A DNA stretch of 64,000 nt from Hydractinia symbiolongicarpus. Taxonomy: Eukaryota > Cnidaria > Hydrozoa > Anthoathecata > Hydractiniidae. A model generated the notes under the pieces. That model searched no databases, was not told the origin of the DNA, and was given only the letters and a program-made list of their open reading frames with translations. Position numbers and translations under genes: made by a program. Positions within the stretch are counted from its first letter, which is position 1. The number at the start of each line of letters is the position of its first letter. The stretch covers positions 7,380,001 to 7,444,000 of the forward strand of contig NC_079878.1 of assembly GCF_029227915.1 (NCBI RefSeq), written 5' to 3'. This document shows positions 1-49,400 of the stretch, in pieces.

Positions 1-137
1 TTATAGCCAACAAATAAACTAAACTTGGCCAATTTTTTTTGTACCTGCACTGTTGACGCCAGCAAAAAATCTAAAACAACCTATTTTTCCATTGTCCTTC
101 TGCCTAAGTGGATTTCTCCACGGGCTTTATCGACTAG
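1..137 (+). mobile_element. 3' end of a non-autonomous Helitron (5' end outside window)
   Basis: The plus strand carries a short hairpin (GTGGATTTCTCCAC, 109-122), about 10 nt of spacer, then CTAG (134-137) followed by T. That is the canonical Helitron 3' terminus. The last 37 bp nearly match the reverse complement of the end at 3383. It lies in the intron before the first spectrin exon seen. Confidence 0.6.
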
Positions 138-312
138 TTATTTATAATATTTGCGTAGTTTTCCCCAGTACTAATTATACTGCAAATAATGGAATGTGTT
201 TTAAATGTTTTTGGATCAAATTAAAAAAGCTTTAACTCTGAAGAAGTGTTATTAAATCATATTTTAAAAGTTCTAGCACTTTCGTCATCATTTTGACTTT
301 TTGAAAGATTTT

Positions 313-416
313 TGTGTGTACATAGGTGAATATTTATCATAACACATCCGTATTTCATTCCCTGTTGAGAATGAAATACGGATGTGCTATGATAAATATT
401 CACTTATGTATACACA
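313..416. repeat. Long near-perfect hairpin (47-48 bp arms, 8-nt loop)
   Basis: Arm 313-360 and arm 369-416 are reverse complements around the loop CCTGTTGA (361-368). The only differences in the core are three transitions. It is a foldback or MITE-like element in the first intron. Confidence 0.8.
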
Positions 417-436
417 TCAGCCGGATAAACTATCTG

Positions 437-539
437 TGTTCATCACTAACATATTGCCGCACGTAGTGTAGTGGGTTCCAGCTCTGGGGACCGCGGATTG
501 AATCCCGCTCACTGCTTGGTAGTATGTTAGTGATGAACA
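437..539 (+). repeat. tRNA-like SINE module flanked by 17-bp inverted repeats
   Basis: TGTTCATCACTAACATA (437-453) and its exact reverse complement (523-539) enclose a tRNA-like stretch. A box-A-like GTAGTGTAGTGGG (463-475) is followed by a box-B-like GGATTGAATCC (495-505). This resembles a SINE head; no complete tRNA cloverleaf is present. Confidence 0.5.
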
Positions 540-942
540 AAGTAGTTCTTCTTCAATATGATTTTTGTGTGTTTCATCTCTAACCTTCCACAAACTTTTT
601 TTTTCGTGCCATTCAATAATAAAATCTTCTATAAATAATTTTTTTTGTTGGCTCTGTTTCTTTTTCTCTTTTTGTTTCATAATTTTTATGAAAAAAACTG
701 GTAAGTGTTTTGTTTGCTCAAAAAGTCAACTAATTGAAAGTTTCCAACTTATTGAAAACTTTTGCAGAAAGCAATTGGTTGACAATCAGGCCATTTGTAA
801 AAACAACCAATCAAAATCAATTAATCGGCTGGTGTATTACCCTCTTTAAAAAATTAAATAATTTATATGGTTATGTGCGTTGTTGTACCTTACCCGATAA
901 TGTTTTTGTTTTACAAATCACAGTGCAATATTTCTTTTGTAG

Positions 943-29656
<28,714 letters not shown>

Positions 29657-30195
29657 TTTAAGCAGCGATCGTATTTGTAAATACCCTTATGAGGATGTTG
29701 TTTGTACATTTGGAGCTTGACAATACCTTTTTTAACTCTTTTCCTAAATTATTTATAAACTAAGGTTCTGCTGAAAATTTTTAATTCCACGCTAGTTGTT
29801 TATATGTTAAAGATTAGGGATTTTAAAAAAATTTTCTCGAAACACAGAGCGACAGAAATTTAACATTTCACATTTCTTGAATTTGTGAACTCGCACGAAT
29901 AATTAAAAAAGTGCGTACACAGATTCGATTTATCATGTATAAAATTAACCTTTGTTTTGGTGTTACGATAATATGGTATTCTGGTCTGTAACTGGCAAAG
30001 TGGATGTGTTCTTTTTTCTTTAAAAAATTGAAGAAAAAAATTTAAGCTTCTTGTTAGTTCCAAAACTTTGCCTCTTCATAAGTGGCTTCTTTCTCAGGTC
30101 TTGCAAATATGTTTGGCAACCTCATATCGTTTCGTTAAGCGGTTTCCTAAACATACTAAACAGGGTTGGCACAGGAAACTAGAAATCATGTAAAG

Positions 30196-30201
30196 AATAA
30201 A
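30196..30201 (+). terminator. Candidate poly(A) signal of the spectrin gene
   Basis: AATAAA lies 540 bp after the spectrin stop codon, in AT-rich spacer before the convergent Eph gene. It is placed by consensus and position only; other variants may be used. Confidence 0.35.
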
Positions 30202-31468
30202 CATTAAAAGCCTTGTTTTTTTCTTGGACAAGGAATTTTTCTAAAGTCTACCTTACTTGGAAAATGTTTTAAGTGTCCTTTGGCCACTGTTCCGTTAGCT
30301 ATTTTTTAGATTGTATTTTTTAAAAGGATGTAGCATTTTATGTATTATTTGGTGTAATGTATATATTTTGATATGGATTTTTTTTTAATTTGAATTCTAA
30401 CAGCATTGTATTTTAATAAGATACTAATATATTCTCATATATTTTAATATATTTTAACGAAGGAGATCTATCAAATCAATCGAATTGAATTTTTATATAT
30501 TTTTTTCTCTTTGTGTACTCACTGAATTTGTGATAAAAGACCTGGGGCGTGGATTATTATTTTGGAAAAATGGTTTATTGTTGAACCGTGACCGAGAAAT
30601 ATTTATTTGTTCACACAATCCCTACTGGTTAATTATAGTGAAATTTATAGCAGAGAAAAACTTTCAAAAATCGGATCCTTTAAAAAGTTAAAGAATATTT
30701 AACCAAAGAACTGGCGAATTTCAATTTAACGGAAGCCATTTCTCAAGGTGGGTTTTCTTTTTGTATCATTGTTCCAAGATCCACAAAAAACCTTCAGTTT
30801 TATTTACCATACTTTGTTACTGCGTTTATGATGGCTTTTTCCTTGCAAGTATTTAAAAACACTATTTATATTGGCGTTGTGGAAAAGTCTAAACAAGGCT
30901 GTTTATACGGAAACCGAAAACCAATAAAAAGTAAACCTTGGAAAACACTAATATATTTACAATTAAAAAATACCTGACACTAGAATATATACAAGAGCAA
31001 ATCTAGAGATCATCAGATGATTTTGATTTTGACGAGAAATTTAAACAAAAAACCTATTTGTAAGAAACTAGCTACTGAGAGCTTTAAAATTATAAGACTC
31101 TTCTACTAGAGCAACTTTCTTATCCAAAATTCAGGTTAAGCTTTATCATGTGGAATTATTTAAGGATAAATTAAAATTTTACCAAAAATTTTGTCCTTTA
31201 TTTCTGGTTTGTGCGTTATGCACGAATTTCAACAAAAAAAGTCGACATTGACAAACAGTAAGTTTAATATATGTGATAAATTATCCCTTCTTTTTTAAGA
31301 GATCACGTGAGAAACTTTTAGCACTAAAATAATAAAAATTTCAAAAAAACCTAGATCCGTTAACACGTACGATCGATTTGTGATCGTCAATTATTACTCA
31401 AATCTGTCATCAGCTTAAACTTTAAAAATACTCATAGTTTTTTTATCGTTCATATAATGTTCTGTTTT

Positions 31469-31474
31469 TTTATT
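31469..31474 (-). terminator. Candidate poly(A) signal of the Eph gene
   Basis: AATAAA on the minus strand, about 170 bp past the Eph stop codon. Based on consensus and position only. Confidence 0.4.
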
Positions 31475-31641
31475 TTCATCATTTTTTAGGCTTATCTCTT
31501 GAACACTATCGCAATACGTGCTTTATATTTGTTTGAAGTAGAAAATCTGTACATTTCTTCACTCACTACACGAAGGCTATCTGCATCGTTAGTACAATAC
31601 ACCTCGTAAAATGTTCCCAACAAATCTTACGCCCCTACACC

Positions 31642-38957
<7,316 letters not shown>

Positions 38958-41900
38958 TTTGGTAAAAGAAACTATTAGTTATAGTTTTGAAAATTCAGAA
39001 ATCCAATTTATTTTTGTCTGCTAGCATGTCTTCGCTATATTTTTCTTCGTTGCACCTTTTTTTTAAATTATATTTTCGTGTTTTTGTGAAAAAGTACTAA
39101 CCATCATCCCTCACTTACAAAAAAAAACAAATATTATATTGGTATAACAAAAAATAAATAAATAAAAAATAATAAAAGAATAATTATTATGGTTTTATGT
39201 CAACCAATCAAATAAGAGAAAAATTCATACGCAAAATTCCGTTGTTGCTTGTTGACGCTGCTTTTTTTATTTAATCGCATCGTTTTCGTTTAGCCGCCAA
39301 AAATCAATAAATCAATACATATGTGTAATTAAGGCATTTAAATTCAAGATGGCAGCTTTAAATATTGATTAGATATGGCAAATATTTAAATACACAATCT
39401 TTTTTCATAAAGAACTTCCGAACAATGTTTTGTTTGTTTTTCATAAACTTTTTTAAGAAGTTTACTTAGTATATTACATCAACAACTTTTTTCCTAAACT
39501 ACAATGCTCTGTTTACACTGTAGTTTACACGTAGGACATTTTATCTCCCTAAGGTTACTGAATTTTCCATGTAAAATTTTGTTATTCTAAATCTGGGAAC
39601 ATAAATCGAAGAAATGCTCTGCTTCGTGAGGTCCTCAGACACTTTTGATGATAAAATTTTTAAACACAACACACTAGATTTTTACGTTAAATACGTTGTC
39701 TAACAAAAAACTTGTGAGTAAGTTGACATACCTGTACTCCGGGCCTTTTTTTTCGTTTTGCTAAGACCTTAAGAGCGCACAATCTCGTTCTTAGGATCAA
39801 AAGAAATTTAAGAAAAGTAAGAAATTTAAGGATGAGACTTGTCGCGGTTGTTTTAAATCAGTATTATTAAGAAAATTAAAGTAAACGTACTAATTCATGA
39901 GAGCGTACGCCAATTTGAATAATGTCATTGTCAGCAGATTTTTATGTCAATTTACATAGTTCGCGTGGGGAGTCAATAACATGCATTGGCGTGTTAACAC
40001 ATAAATAATTTTTGTCACGAGTTAGCAAAATAAGTATTTTCTCAAATCACTAGATATCAGAAAGATGTAGAAAAATGGAACTTCCCTCACGTTATATTAG
40101 TTAGTTGATTAATAAACTTCGAGAAGAAGCTTTACCGATATTACGTCAGAGGATTCGGTGTTTTAAAGACACGACGTTCGAGCTGCAATGGTAACTTCAT
40201 AAAAACAGTTAAGCAAAATTTTCCAGATTAGCGTTGATGGAAAAAAATCTAAAATATCAGAAAACGAAATAAGTGTTTCTAGGAAGCATAGAAACTACAA
40301 GTGATTTGTGCGGTTGTTTCTTGTGAGGACGGTCACGTTTTTTTGCATATATGATCAGACGACCGTTGGTATTGAAACATTTGTAAAGAAAGAAAAAAAC
40401 ATTGTGCTCTGTTTCAAACAATCATAAAATCCAGAAACGAGACAATTATAGCGGATGTTTGGTTGATATAAAATCATGGGAAATCGAGTTTTTGTTGAAA
40501 TATTTTTTAGTGACTTTCACAAAATGTATCTTTATTTTAACTTTTAACAAGGTCCCATTTTTTGAATAATCACACCAATAACTGCCCCCTAGATGAATCC
40601 ACACAAACATTCCCCCTAAACACTTGTTTCTTGGGTTGGACAAATTTGCCCTTTCCCCCACTAATTCCGCTGAGTAATTCCCCTGATATAACATAGTGGA
40701 AAAAGGGCCGAGATACCACAAGGTTGGTTCCATAATTTTTTGTAGTTTTAAATTTTCAATGACGTCAGTACTTCCACTCCCTGATACCTCAAACATTTTC
40801 GGGTCGTTGCGAAGAATGTTTCATAACATTTCCTGCATACCTGCCAAAAAACACTATGCAGCTTACTGGCTGGAGCCAAGTTATACGGTTTGACCATTTT
40901 AAGAAATATACAAGAACGGCCATTTTCAAAATTTTATGTACAGCATTATATGAAAATTCTTTTCCGAAAATTCAAAAAAGACTTGGCCTGAATAGAAACT
41001 ATACGGTCATTTATTCAGGGCGGTTAAACCAGGCAGACATTATTCAAAGGGCAATTATTCAGTGAGAGTTTGCACAGGATAATTATCCAGGGGAGGGGCT
41101 TCCTAGGGTGGGATTGTCCTAGAAAGAGGTTACACATGGGAAGAGCGATTTTTTATATGATAAAGTTTCTTTTCGACCAAGCTTTTACTGGCCTCACAAT
41201 CTTGAATAAAATTTTGTAGACATTTGCAGTTTTTGTGCTGTTCCACAGCTTTGACAGAAATCATTAAAGAGAAAATAGTCCGCGCACGGCAGGATTTTAA
41301 ATTTCTAATTTTGCATATGGGTAGATCAGGTGAGCATCTGCTAGTTGAAATTTTTAGCATGTCTGCATTACGGAATAATCTACGTCGTCACTCACAAAGG
41401 CCTAAATGACCATGCTGACGTAAAAAATAAAGTCACACAAATAGGGATAACAAAAGAAGATGAAATGAACAAGTTGACATTACAAAGTCTTATCACTACC
41501 TCTAATGAAGCAGTAATTTCATTCATGCTGATGTCGTTCTTGAGTGAGTCTGATAACACGTGTACGTGGCGATAATTGTTAAAAAGATTTATCAACTACC
41601 ACGAACACACAAACCAATCCTTCAACATAAGACAAAGAACACTTTTCGTCTCGTCCTATATTTGATTATGATGCTCTGTTTCATTTAACAATTCTGCAAG
41701 TCTAGTAAAGACTTTCTGACACTCTCGTCCCATTCCATCACTTGTCAGAAAGAACGTTCAAACAACTACGCTCGGGATTATTTTAACATTGTACGAAAGA
41801 ATAAATTTGAAAGTGAGAATGTGCAAATCAAGCAGTTTTTGAGATTGTAATCTGTGAGAATAAAATTGTGAGTCTATGGAAAGAAAAAAGAATGTTTACC

Positions 41901-44008
41901 TGCCAAACTCCTGGGGGCCTTGTGGTACATGCTATGAACCTTCTTACTCTTGTTCTACCTTGCTTGCGATTATTTCTTTTCTCACCTCCGATGATGGTCA
42001 AGTAGTATTTATATTACCGCGATTGTTCACAGACGCAGTTATAAAGCTCCATTAGCAGCAAAACAATCAAATTTCTGATATAAACAATTAATTTGCTAAG
42101 CAAGAACAAAATGAAGCTAAATTGTTGTGTTTTTATTATGGAGAACAAAAATTGAACAAATCAGACAGAAAAACTCTCTTAAAATGAAACAGTGAGCCTC
42201 GGGCAAGATTCTACTGGTTCTTAAAAAAAGTGTGTACAGCGTTTTCTTTTTTAAGTCCGTTGTATCGTATTTAGATTGTGGCATCTATAGCTTTAACAAG
42301 GAAACAGAAAACTAGATTAAATAGCTAGCTATAGCTAAGTACAAAATATAATGTTATAAAACGTCTTATGAATGGTAGCTGAATAATGTTTTATAAGCAA
42401 CCCAATTGTTAACACTAGACTAAAAATAAAAAATAAATTTAAGCAACTTGCTTAGCAACCTTCAGTCTTTGGCTACGATCCCTTTCCTTCGCAACTTTAC
42501 CAGTTGAATTGATGAGCACAATCTAAAGGGTCAAAGTCTGGTTCACACTTCCAGAATTGTGTTGGTAAAATAATTATAGGTGCTAAGAAAGAACCTAGAA
42601 ATATAATGCCTGACCCAAGAGATTACAGATTATTAGAAACTTTGTTTGATTCATCAAAATTGAAGACGTTGCATTGTGGGTCATGCGTGACGCATGTTAT
42701 GCAATGTGCGCTGTTTTTTTTGTCATTACGATAGAAAAAAACATAGAGGTTTATCTCAAAGAGTTCTGGTATACGAAAATTCCATTTCTTAAAAGCTTTT
42801 ACTTTATACTTTAGGGGCAGAAAAAGTTTCGCCAGGTCAAAAAATGTGAGCCCAAACTTTTACGAATTGTAATTTTCGGACGAGTTTCGCGTAAAAAAAC
42901 TTTCGCAAAAATAAAAAAATATCTTAATTTGCAAGAGAAAATCTTTCGCGAATGGCAACAATTCCTTTGATTCTTCTTCTCTTATTATTACTAATCAAAT
43001 CTCTGCATTCATCATCAGTACTTCAAGAAATCGAGATATCCGAGAAATGCTCATAGCACCAAAGTAGAATGAAAACACCGAATGTTATTGTAGTTGATAA
43101 TTAAAGATATAAGAAATAAATCATGAACTTTGAGATTTCCTCGTTTTTCGAATTTTTTTTGTGGCAAAAAAACTTTTGCGTCTTGAAATTATAACTTCGC
43201 GTAAAAAAAGTTTGCCTTTTGCTGAATTTCAAAATAAGCATAAAAATCACGCGTTTTGCGTGAAAATTATATACTTTTTTCTATATTGTATGTACATATC
43301 TAATAAAACTAAAAACCCTTAACTTTACGGTTTTCTCCTTGTTAGTTTGCACAAAAATTAAAACGCGCGAAAATTTCAATAAAAACTTTTTGGGGTAGGC
43401 CACGAGACTTTTTTTTAAAACATGGCATTTAGGCCTAGCCACATGGCTAGAGGACTAAATGCCGTGTTTTGCTTGCCCTAGGAAGATATGCGAACGTGTC
43501 CGCAGATAAATAAATGTCTTACTTATTTGTTTATGTTCAGTTTTATTTTTCGCGCTAGTTTGAAGAACTGCATTCTTTTATTCGCAACTAATAGATTTTT
43601 TGCATTCTCCTTATTGGAACGACAAAGACAAATGACTGTGAACCCATCATCTTAAAGTACAATTTTTTGCATGCAAGGGCGACTTGTTCCTGCTTGTTTT
43701 TGACGCCCTGCCTCATTTCTCCGCCCAGCCCTGGCAAAGCAGAACTTATTTGCCAAATCCTCATGATAAATGCAAACGCTTTAGATGTTTGTTACCGTTT
43801 GTTGATGTTGAAATTATATTACATTTGTTAGGAGGATTGACTTTAAACACACCTGTTATTAGGGAAAGTGCTAAATGTTTTGTTAAATAAGGAAACACTG
43901 CGAAACAAGTCATATGATTTCTTTGCTAAGCTACTACTCATCTTTTGAAATATTCTAGGTGAATTTTTTAAAAACTTGCATTTGCAAAATTAGCTAGGTA
44001 TGTTGGAG

Positions 44009-44947
44009 CAGTCAGGGAAATCCTCTTAATTAAGCTCTGTACATCCTAATTTGGATGTCAGCTTAATTAGGATGTAGGATACAGTCTAATACACCTTTAC
44101 GATAATTCGAGAAAACTAACACTCTCCATCGCAGCTCATTTAGCGATCAGAGGAGGTAAACATCACACTTTTGTAAGAGTTTAATAATGAGAAAACACGT
44201 TTTTTCGTGATAACTTTTCTTGCTACATTTTGTTTTTAATGAAAAGTACACATAATTTGTATCTTATTATTATTAACGTTTCCTGAACATTTGAAAGAAA
44301 TTGATACGATGGAAGTTAAAGAACTGGAGAAAACACGCTTTCGCCTCTAACAAACTCTCATAAAACACGTCTTTTACCTCCTTTTTTCCGATGTTGTAAA
44401 ACGATGGAGAGATGTACAATTAAATTATCGTAAAGGTGTATTAGGTGTTTTACAGCTTAGTTAAGATGTACAAAACTTTGATTGTTGAAAACACACATTT
44501 ACCTAAATTTTAGCATCTATCTAATTGAATGAATCCAATATTTACGTGCATATAAACATATTCAATATATACATTAATTTTTCATGTAGCACCCTGAAGA
44601 TCCGCTAAATTTGAAGTTTTTAAAATGGCTGCTTAAATAGGCTGAATCATGGGACGTGACATACTAAGGATGATGCACAGCTTAAATAGACTATCAGGAC
44701 AATGAACCATTGTTTCTATTCCGTATCTTTTGAACCTGGGGTGCTGAAAATACCATTCTTTTTTCATAATGTAGTGGTCAAACTGACAATGAAAGAGCTG
44801 CAGCAGTGATTCTGCTAAAATTTACATTTTTCGAGAAATCGAGGAAAAACCCTTTCTAACTCCTAACCTAAAAGCTGTATGAAACAGCTTATTTAGGAGA
44901 TCTCTAAATTAAGCTATACAGCTTAATTAAGAGGGTTTCCCTGACTG
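44009..44947. mobile_element. 939-bp non-autonomous DNA transposon with nested inverted repeats
   Basis: The outer 28-bp terminal repeats (44009-44036 and 44920-44947) differ at one base and start CAGTCAGGGAAA. Inside, a perfect 22-bp inverted repeat (44086-44107 and 44423-44444) extends through ACTCTCCATCG and CGATGGAGAG. A subterminal palindrome ACATCCTAATT/AATTAGGATGT lies at 44041-44074. There is no ORF. Flanks GTTGGAG and GTTATAG agree at 5 of 7 bases, possibly a decayed duplication. Confidence 0.7.
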
Positions 44948-45239
44948 GTTATAGTTTCCATTATGAATTTTTATTGCAAGCACTTCATAGTACAGTGATT
45001 TTTGTAAGATAAATACAAATCTCCTTGTTGACTATATTTCTAGTTCTGAGGCACTTCACACTTAAACTCAGTGCAGTCTATTATGCTTGTCTGAATGTTC
45101 TAAATTTTTAAAATATATATCTTTGGTAGGTTCTTTGTGTATGCTTTATTCTGTGGAAATAAAGTCTGTATATCTTTGAAATGTGTGAAAAGAAACATAT
45201 CCTTTTTTCTAGTCTGAATGTCACGTGGTACAACTTTCG

Positions 45240-45445
45240 GTTAAGGGAAAACACAGACTTTTCATGATAAACTCTCACAAAAGAAGCTTTAATTAAACAA
45301 CAATCACAAGTATCTGAATTAAACTATATAAAACTAAACTAGTGAAAAATCTACACAATATGTCAGGTTTTAAGTCAGAAAACAAAGATTCTGTGAAAAT
45401 TTTAGCCTCTATTTATAAAGATGAGAATGGTGCGTTTTCCCTCAA
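45240..45445. mobile_element. 206-bp MITE, copy 1
   Basis: Ends TTAAGGGAAAACAC and GCGTTTTCCCTCAA are inverted repeats. The body shares TATGTCAGGTTT, AGAAAACAAAGATTCT and TATCTGAATTAAA with the copy at 55525, establishing a dispersed family. Confidence 0.75.
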
Positions 45446-46492
45446 ATTATAATGGCGAAAGCAAATATATATGCATCTTTTGTTATTTAGTTGACTGTTA
45501 AATTGTCTCTTTCACAAGCATGCAACCAACGTTTACATTTATCAGTTTTCCACATTATTTTTTCTTTTTCCTATTTGGTATGCATTTCCTTCACTTTGCC
45601 AGCTTTCAAAATCTGATAAAATATTTGTTCCAGCTGGCATTCTTTCAGGATAATCAGATGTGCGCAAGCAGTGTTTTGCTGAGCCTTTTGTTGATCCTTT
45701 TTTAAATACTTAGGATATAGGGCCTATACAAGTCTACCCAGAAAATTTTATTGCAAACTGAGTTAAAGATTCTGAGTTATTGGGTCGTCAGCAAAAAATT
45801 AGGAGGCCTGGGATGAGCTAACTGTAGTTGTCATTTGGCAAAAAAAAATGTTAATCAATTCACCTTTGTAATATCTATGCATTGATAAAGTTTGAATGCA
45901 CATACCTGAACAAGGCCTAAAATTACTGATGATAGAAAATGTCCAAAATTGCTATTGCATAAATATGAAATCATAATTGATGCAGCATAATTAACTCTGA
46001 AATTTTTTATATGTGATTATCTCAAGAACGGAAAGAACTTTTTAAAAAATTTAAAAAGACTTGTTAACTAACTTGTTAGGCTCTATAATGTAAGTCTAAC
46101 ATCATTTTATACCTCAGGTTCCCTTTAAAGAAATTAAGAAAAACTTGTTGTCAATGAACCCATTCTCAAAATAATGATAATATAAATGTATATTTCCTGA
46201 CTCGCGTTGCTTTTTGTAAGTCAGTTAATTTACGCTAAATTGAATTAATTAAATTCTTTTACATAAGTGGCATACGTGTTAATTCCTTGATCCTTAATTT
46301 CGTGTCTCAAGGGATATATATATAGTTTTTTTTTACGAAACATGTTTGTACTATATTTTCCAAGCTTTCATTTGTTTTAATATTATTGTAAAATATTTCT
46401 GGGTCATATTGATATTTTATAACTCTTCAAGTTGCAATATAAAATTCTTATGTTTATATTTAACAAAGAGGACAAAGAAAGAAATAGTTATC

Positions 46493-49400
46493 ATGCCAGT
46501 ACCAATAACGTCATCGTGTGATCAAGATTTGGAAGATATTGAGGATATATTCCAGCAGGATGATTTAACACCTGCTGACCGAATGAACAATCGTTCTCAT
46601 GTTACTTCGTATGTTCGCCGCATGGATGTTGTAAATGGAAATGATGAGAAACCGCACGCAGATAGCATTATTCCAGGGACACAAACAATATATATCAAAA
46701 CATGGGGTTGTACTCACAACAACAGTGACTCAGAATATATGGCTGGACAACTGGCTTCTTATGGATATAATGTTACAACCAGTATGTATACATTATGATT
46801 TAAAGGAGAGCTATAACAAAAAAATTACATAGATATGTGTTTTGAAGTAAAAACTTTCTTGCATATCACAAAAACAAAATGGCATAAAGTCTTTTAATTT
46901 TTTCTATTTATATATGTCCAAATTTTGTCCCCCTAAAATGGTTATTTCATTAACGGTTGCTGCCATTATCAAGAAATGTCAACTTAGTTCGTACATATTT
47001 TGTTGATGTGTGACATCACATGGCCTACATTATAGGTCAACAGAATTTTGAGGACAAGGCAGTGGCGTATCCAGAGGGTTTTAGATGCCAGTATACTGTT
47101 AAATTATTGAAAAGTGGTTGAAAAAAGGTTTTCTTATTTAATGGGGTGTATAAGAAATCACAATAAGCTTGAATAAAATACTGTAGTTTGTCTGTAAGGA
47201 GAGACGGTGGTTGAATCTCTCCCATGTTCTGGCAATTTTAATAACTTTCATGCTTTACACAGACTGGTTTACCATTGTGCTGGCCCCTCAGGGTGTCAAC
47301 CTTCCTGTGGCAAAGTACCAAATGGGGCCGCTAGTTTGATCGCAATCCAACAAAATATGGCAGAGCTTGAAGTGTTAGCATGTAGCATCGATACTGACTC
47401 TAACTACATGTCTGTCATATAAACCTTGTAGGATACATCCAATGTTAGACACGTTAAATTGGTGACATTGTTTAGGATCTTAAAGTCAATAATACACGTT
47501 TTACTTCGCTCACAATTTTATCCAAAAAATCATCAAATTTTCCAGCGGTAAAATAGCAAAAGAAAAATTTCATAATAAATTTTAATACATGTATCTTTTT
47601 CATGCGTTAAAGTACTTTTATAACAGTGAAGTATTATTTTATTCTGCGAAGGATATTTATTTTAAAGCATGGCAAATAAATTAATTTTAAACAATCACAG
47701 TTCCAAACAGAATTAACAACACCAGTTTTGTTTTGGCTTTTAGGTTTCTTTGCTACATTGGTTAACTTTCGAAACATGTTTGCTTGTGCTACAATAGCAT
47801 ATCCATATTATTTTGTGTTTTTAATCTTTGTTTGTCATCTTCAATGTAATTTTTTCAGCATTATGTCAATGTTTAGTGCAAAGCTATTGTAAAATACTGA
47901 CATTACTCTTTAGCTGATTCGTTGCATGCAGATTTGTGGCTACTAAACAGTTGTACAGTAAAGAATCCAGCTGAAGATGGGTTCAAAAATGACATAAAAA
48001 AAGCGCATCAGCTTGGCAAATATGTTGTTGTAGCAGGTTGTGTACCTCAGGGCCAACCTCGGGGAGAATATATTAAAGGATTAAGTGTCATTGGGGTAAG
48101 GTTCTCTTTAAAATCTTCAACTGTTTTTAGCCTCTCAGTAAAAAAACTAATTGATTTAAAAAAGTTATGTATCAAATGATGGAAAGAACTAATAAAAAAA
48201 TTGTTTTTATGGACATATTTGTAATTTTGTTCATTATAAAGTGCTGCGTTTTGGATCTTGCCAGTGATATCACCGTATTTTGCTTGGATAAAATACATTA
48301 AAATACATTAAAATTATTTAAGTGATAAGATTATTAACAAGATTTTACTACGTGCAATCCAGAGGCCATAATTTGGCTGTCAATAGTGATTTAGTTGAGT
48401 CAAGAACCCTTATAAACCACCAGTATATTTTTCATGAATGGTAAGACGTGAAAAAGAAAGGTATATAAGAAACACAATTCTTTTGCAAAATATTCACATA
48501 ATCACACGATCCCACATTTCTGTGTGACGATGAATAAACAGTGGATTGCCTTATCTTAATTTTAAGCTATTGTTGCTTGCTATTTTTGAGTGTAATTGAT
48601 AAACTTAAATTTGAGGCTGTTACTGTAGTTTTGTTTCGGTTTTTGTAGACAACCCATGGTTGCCCTTGTATAAAAAAAATTATTGTAAAAAACATTTTGC
48701 ATCACAGTTTATTAATTGTTGTAACCTTATGCCCAAAGTATTTCTAGACTCTTCACCTTCTAAACTAGTTGGAATAATGCTAGATCTAGCCATGGTTGGA
48801 TCTATATCATTTTCTTTTCTTTTTGAAATAAAAATGTTTTTATTTTTTAAAAAAAACTTTTAACTAATTATTAATACATAATAATATGCCTATTTTATTA
48901 CATACATAGGTCCAGCAAATTGACCGTGTTGTTGAAGTAGTTGAAGAAACTTTGAAAGGTATGATTTTCGCATATCCACTTTTCACAAGTTACAGTTCAC
49001 ATTTTTAAAATTCTGATGTATATACATAATTTCTTTAAACATGCAAAGTTTTTGTACTTTAAAATATGCTTAGTTGTTACAACCACAAACTGTAAAGTAA
49101 GAATGAAATCAGGATGCAGAAAAAATTTGTATGATATATAAAAATTAATTTGAGGTTGATCATGTAATAATATTGAAAAGCTAAATGAAGTAAAAGCTCT
49201 AGACATTAACATTTTTTTCTAAATAAGCAGAGTGAGAATGTGTGTCAACCGTTAAAAACCTTGTCTTATAATCTGTCTTTTAGTACACTTAGTACACTCA
49301 AGTACGCCGCCTAATTCCATTTGAGGCTGTCATGCTTAAAGTGAAATTGATTAACAAGGGGTGGGGGGGAAAGAAGGTCAGGATTTAATATTGGAATGTG

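Larger units (their letters stand above)
29657..31641. other. Spacer between convergent spectrin and Eph genes
   Basis: AT-rich sequence containing the presumed 3' UTRs of both genes. I see no further coding exon; short open frames here lack conserved motifs. Confidence 0.6.
38958..46492. other. 7.5-kb intergenic region between divergent Eph and CDKAL1-like genes
   Basis: No exon with conserved motifs was found on either strand. It holds the 939-bp inverted-repeat element at 44009, a MITE at 45240 and a small hairpin at about 43423-43464 (CATGGCATTTAG and CTAAATGCCGTG). The promoters of both flanking genes must lie here, but no core promoter motif can be assigned confidently. Confidence 0.6.

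Noticed and set aside
40446-40796. Minus frame of 116 codons
   Set aside because: No recognisable motif and no splice context; could be repeat-derived. Not called as a gene.
41899-41990. Donor-like GGCAG|GTAAAC on the minus strand, possible Eph 5' UTR exon
   Set aside because: Plausible, but nothing beyond one splice consensus supports it and the Eph ATG already has an open upstream context.
43684-43890. Plus frame of 68 codons starting with a hydrophobic stretch
   Set aside because: Length and composition are expected by chance; no motif.
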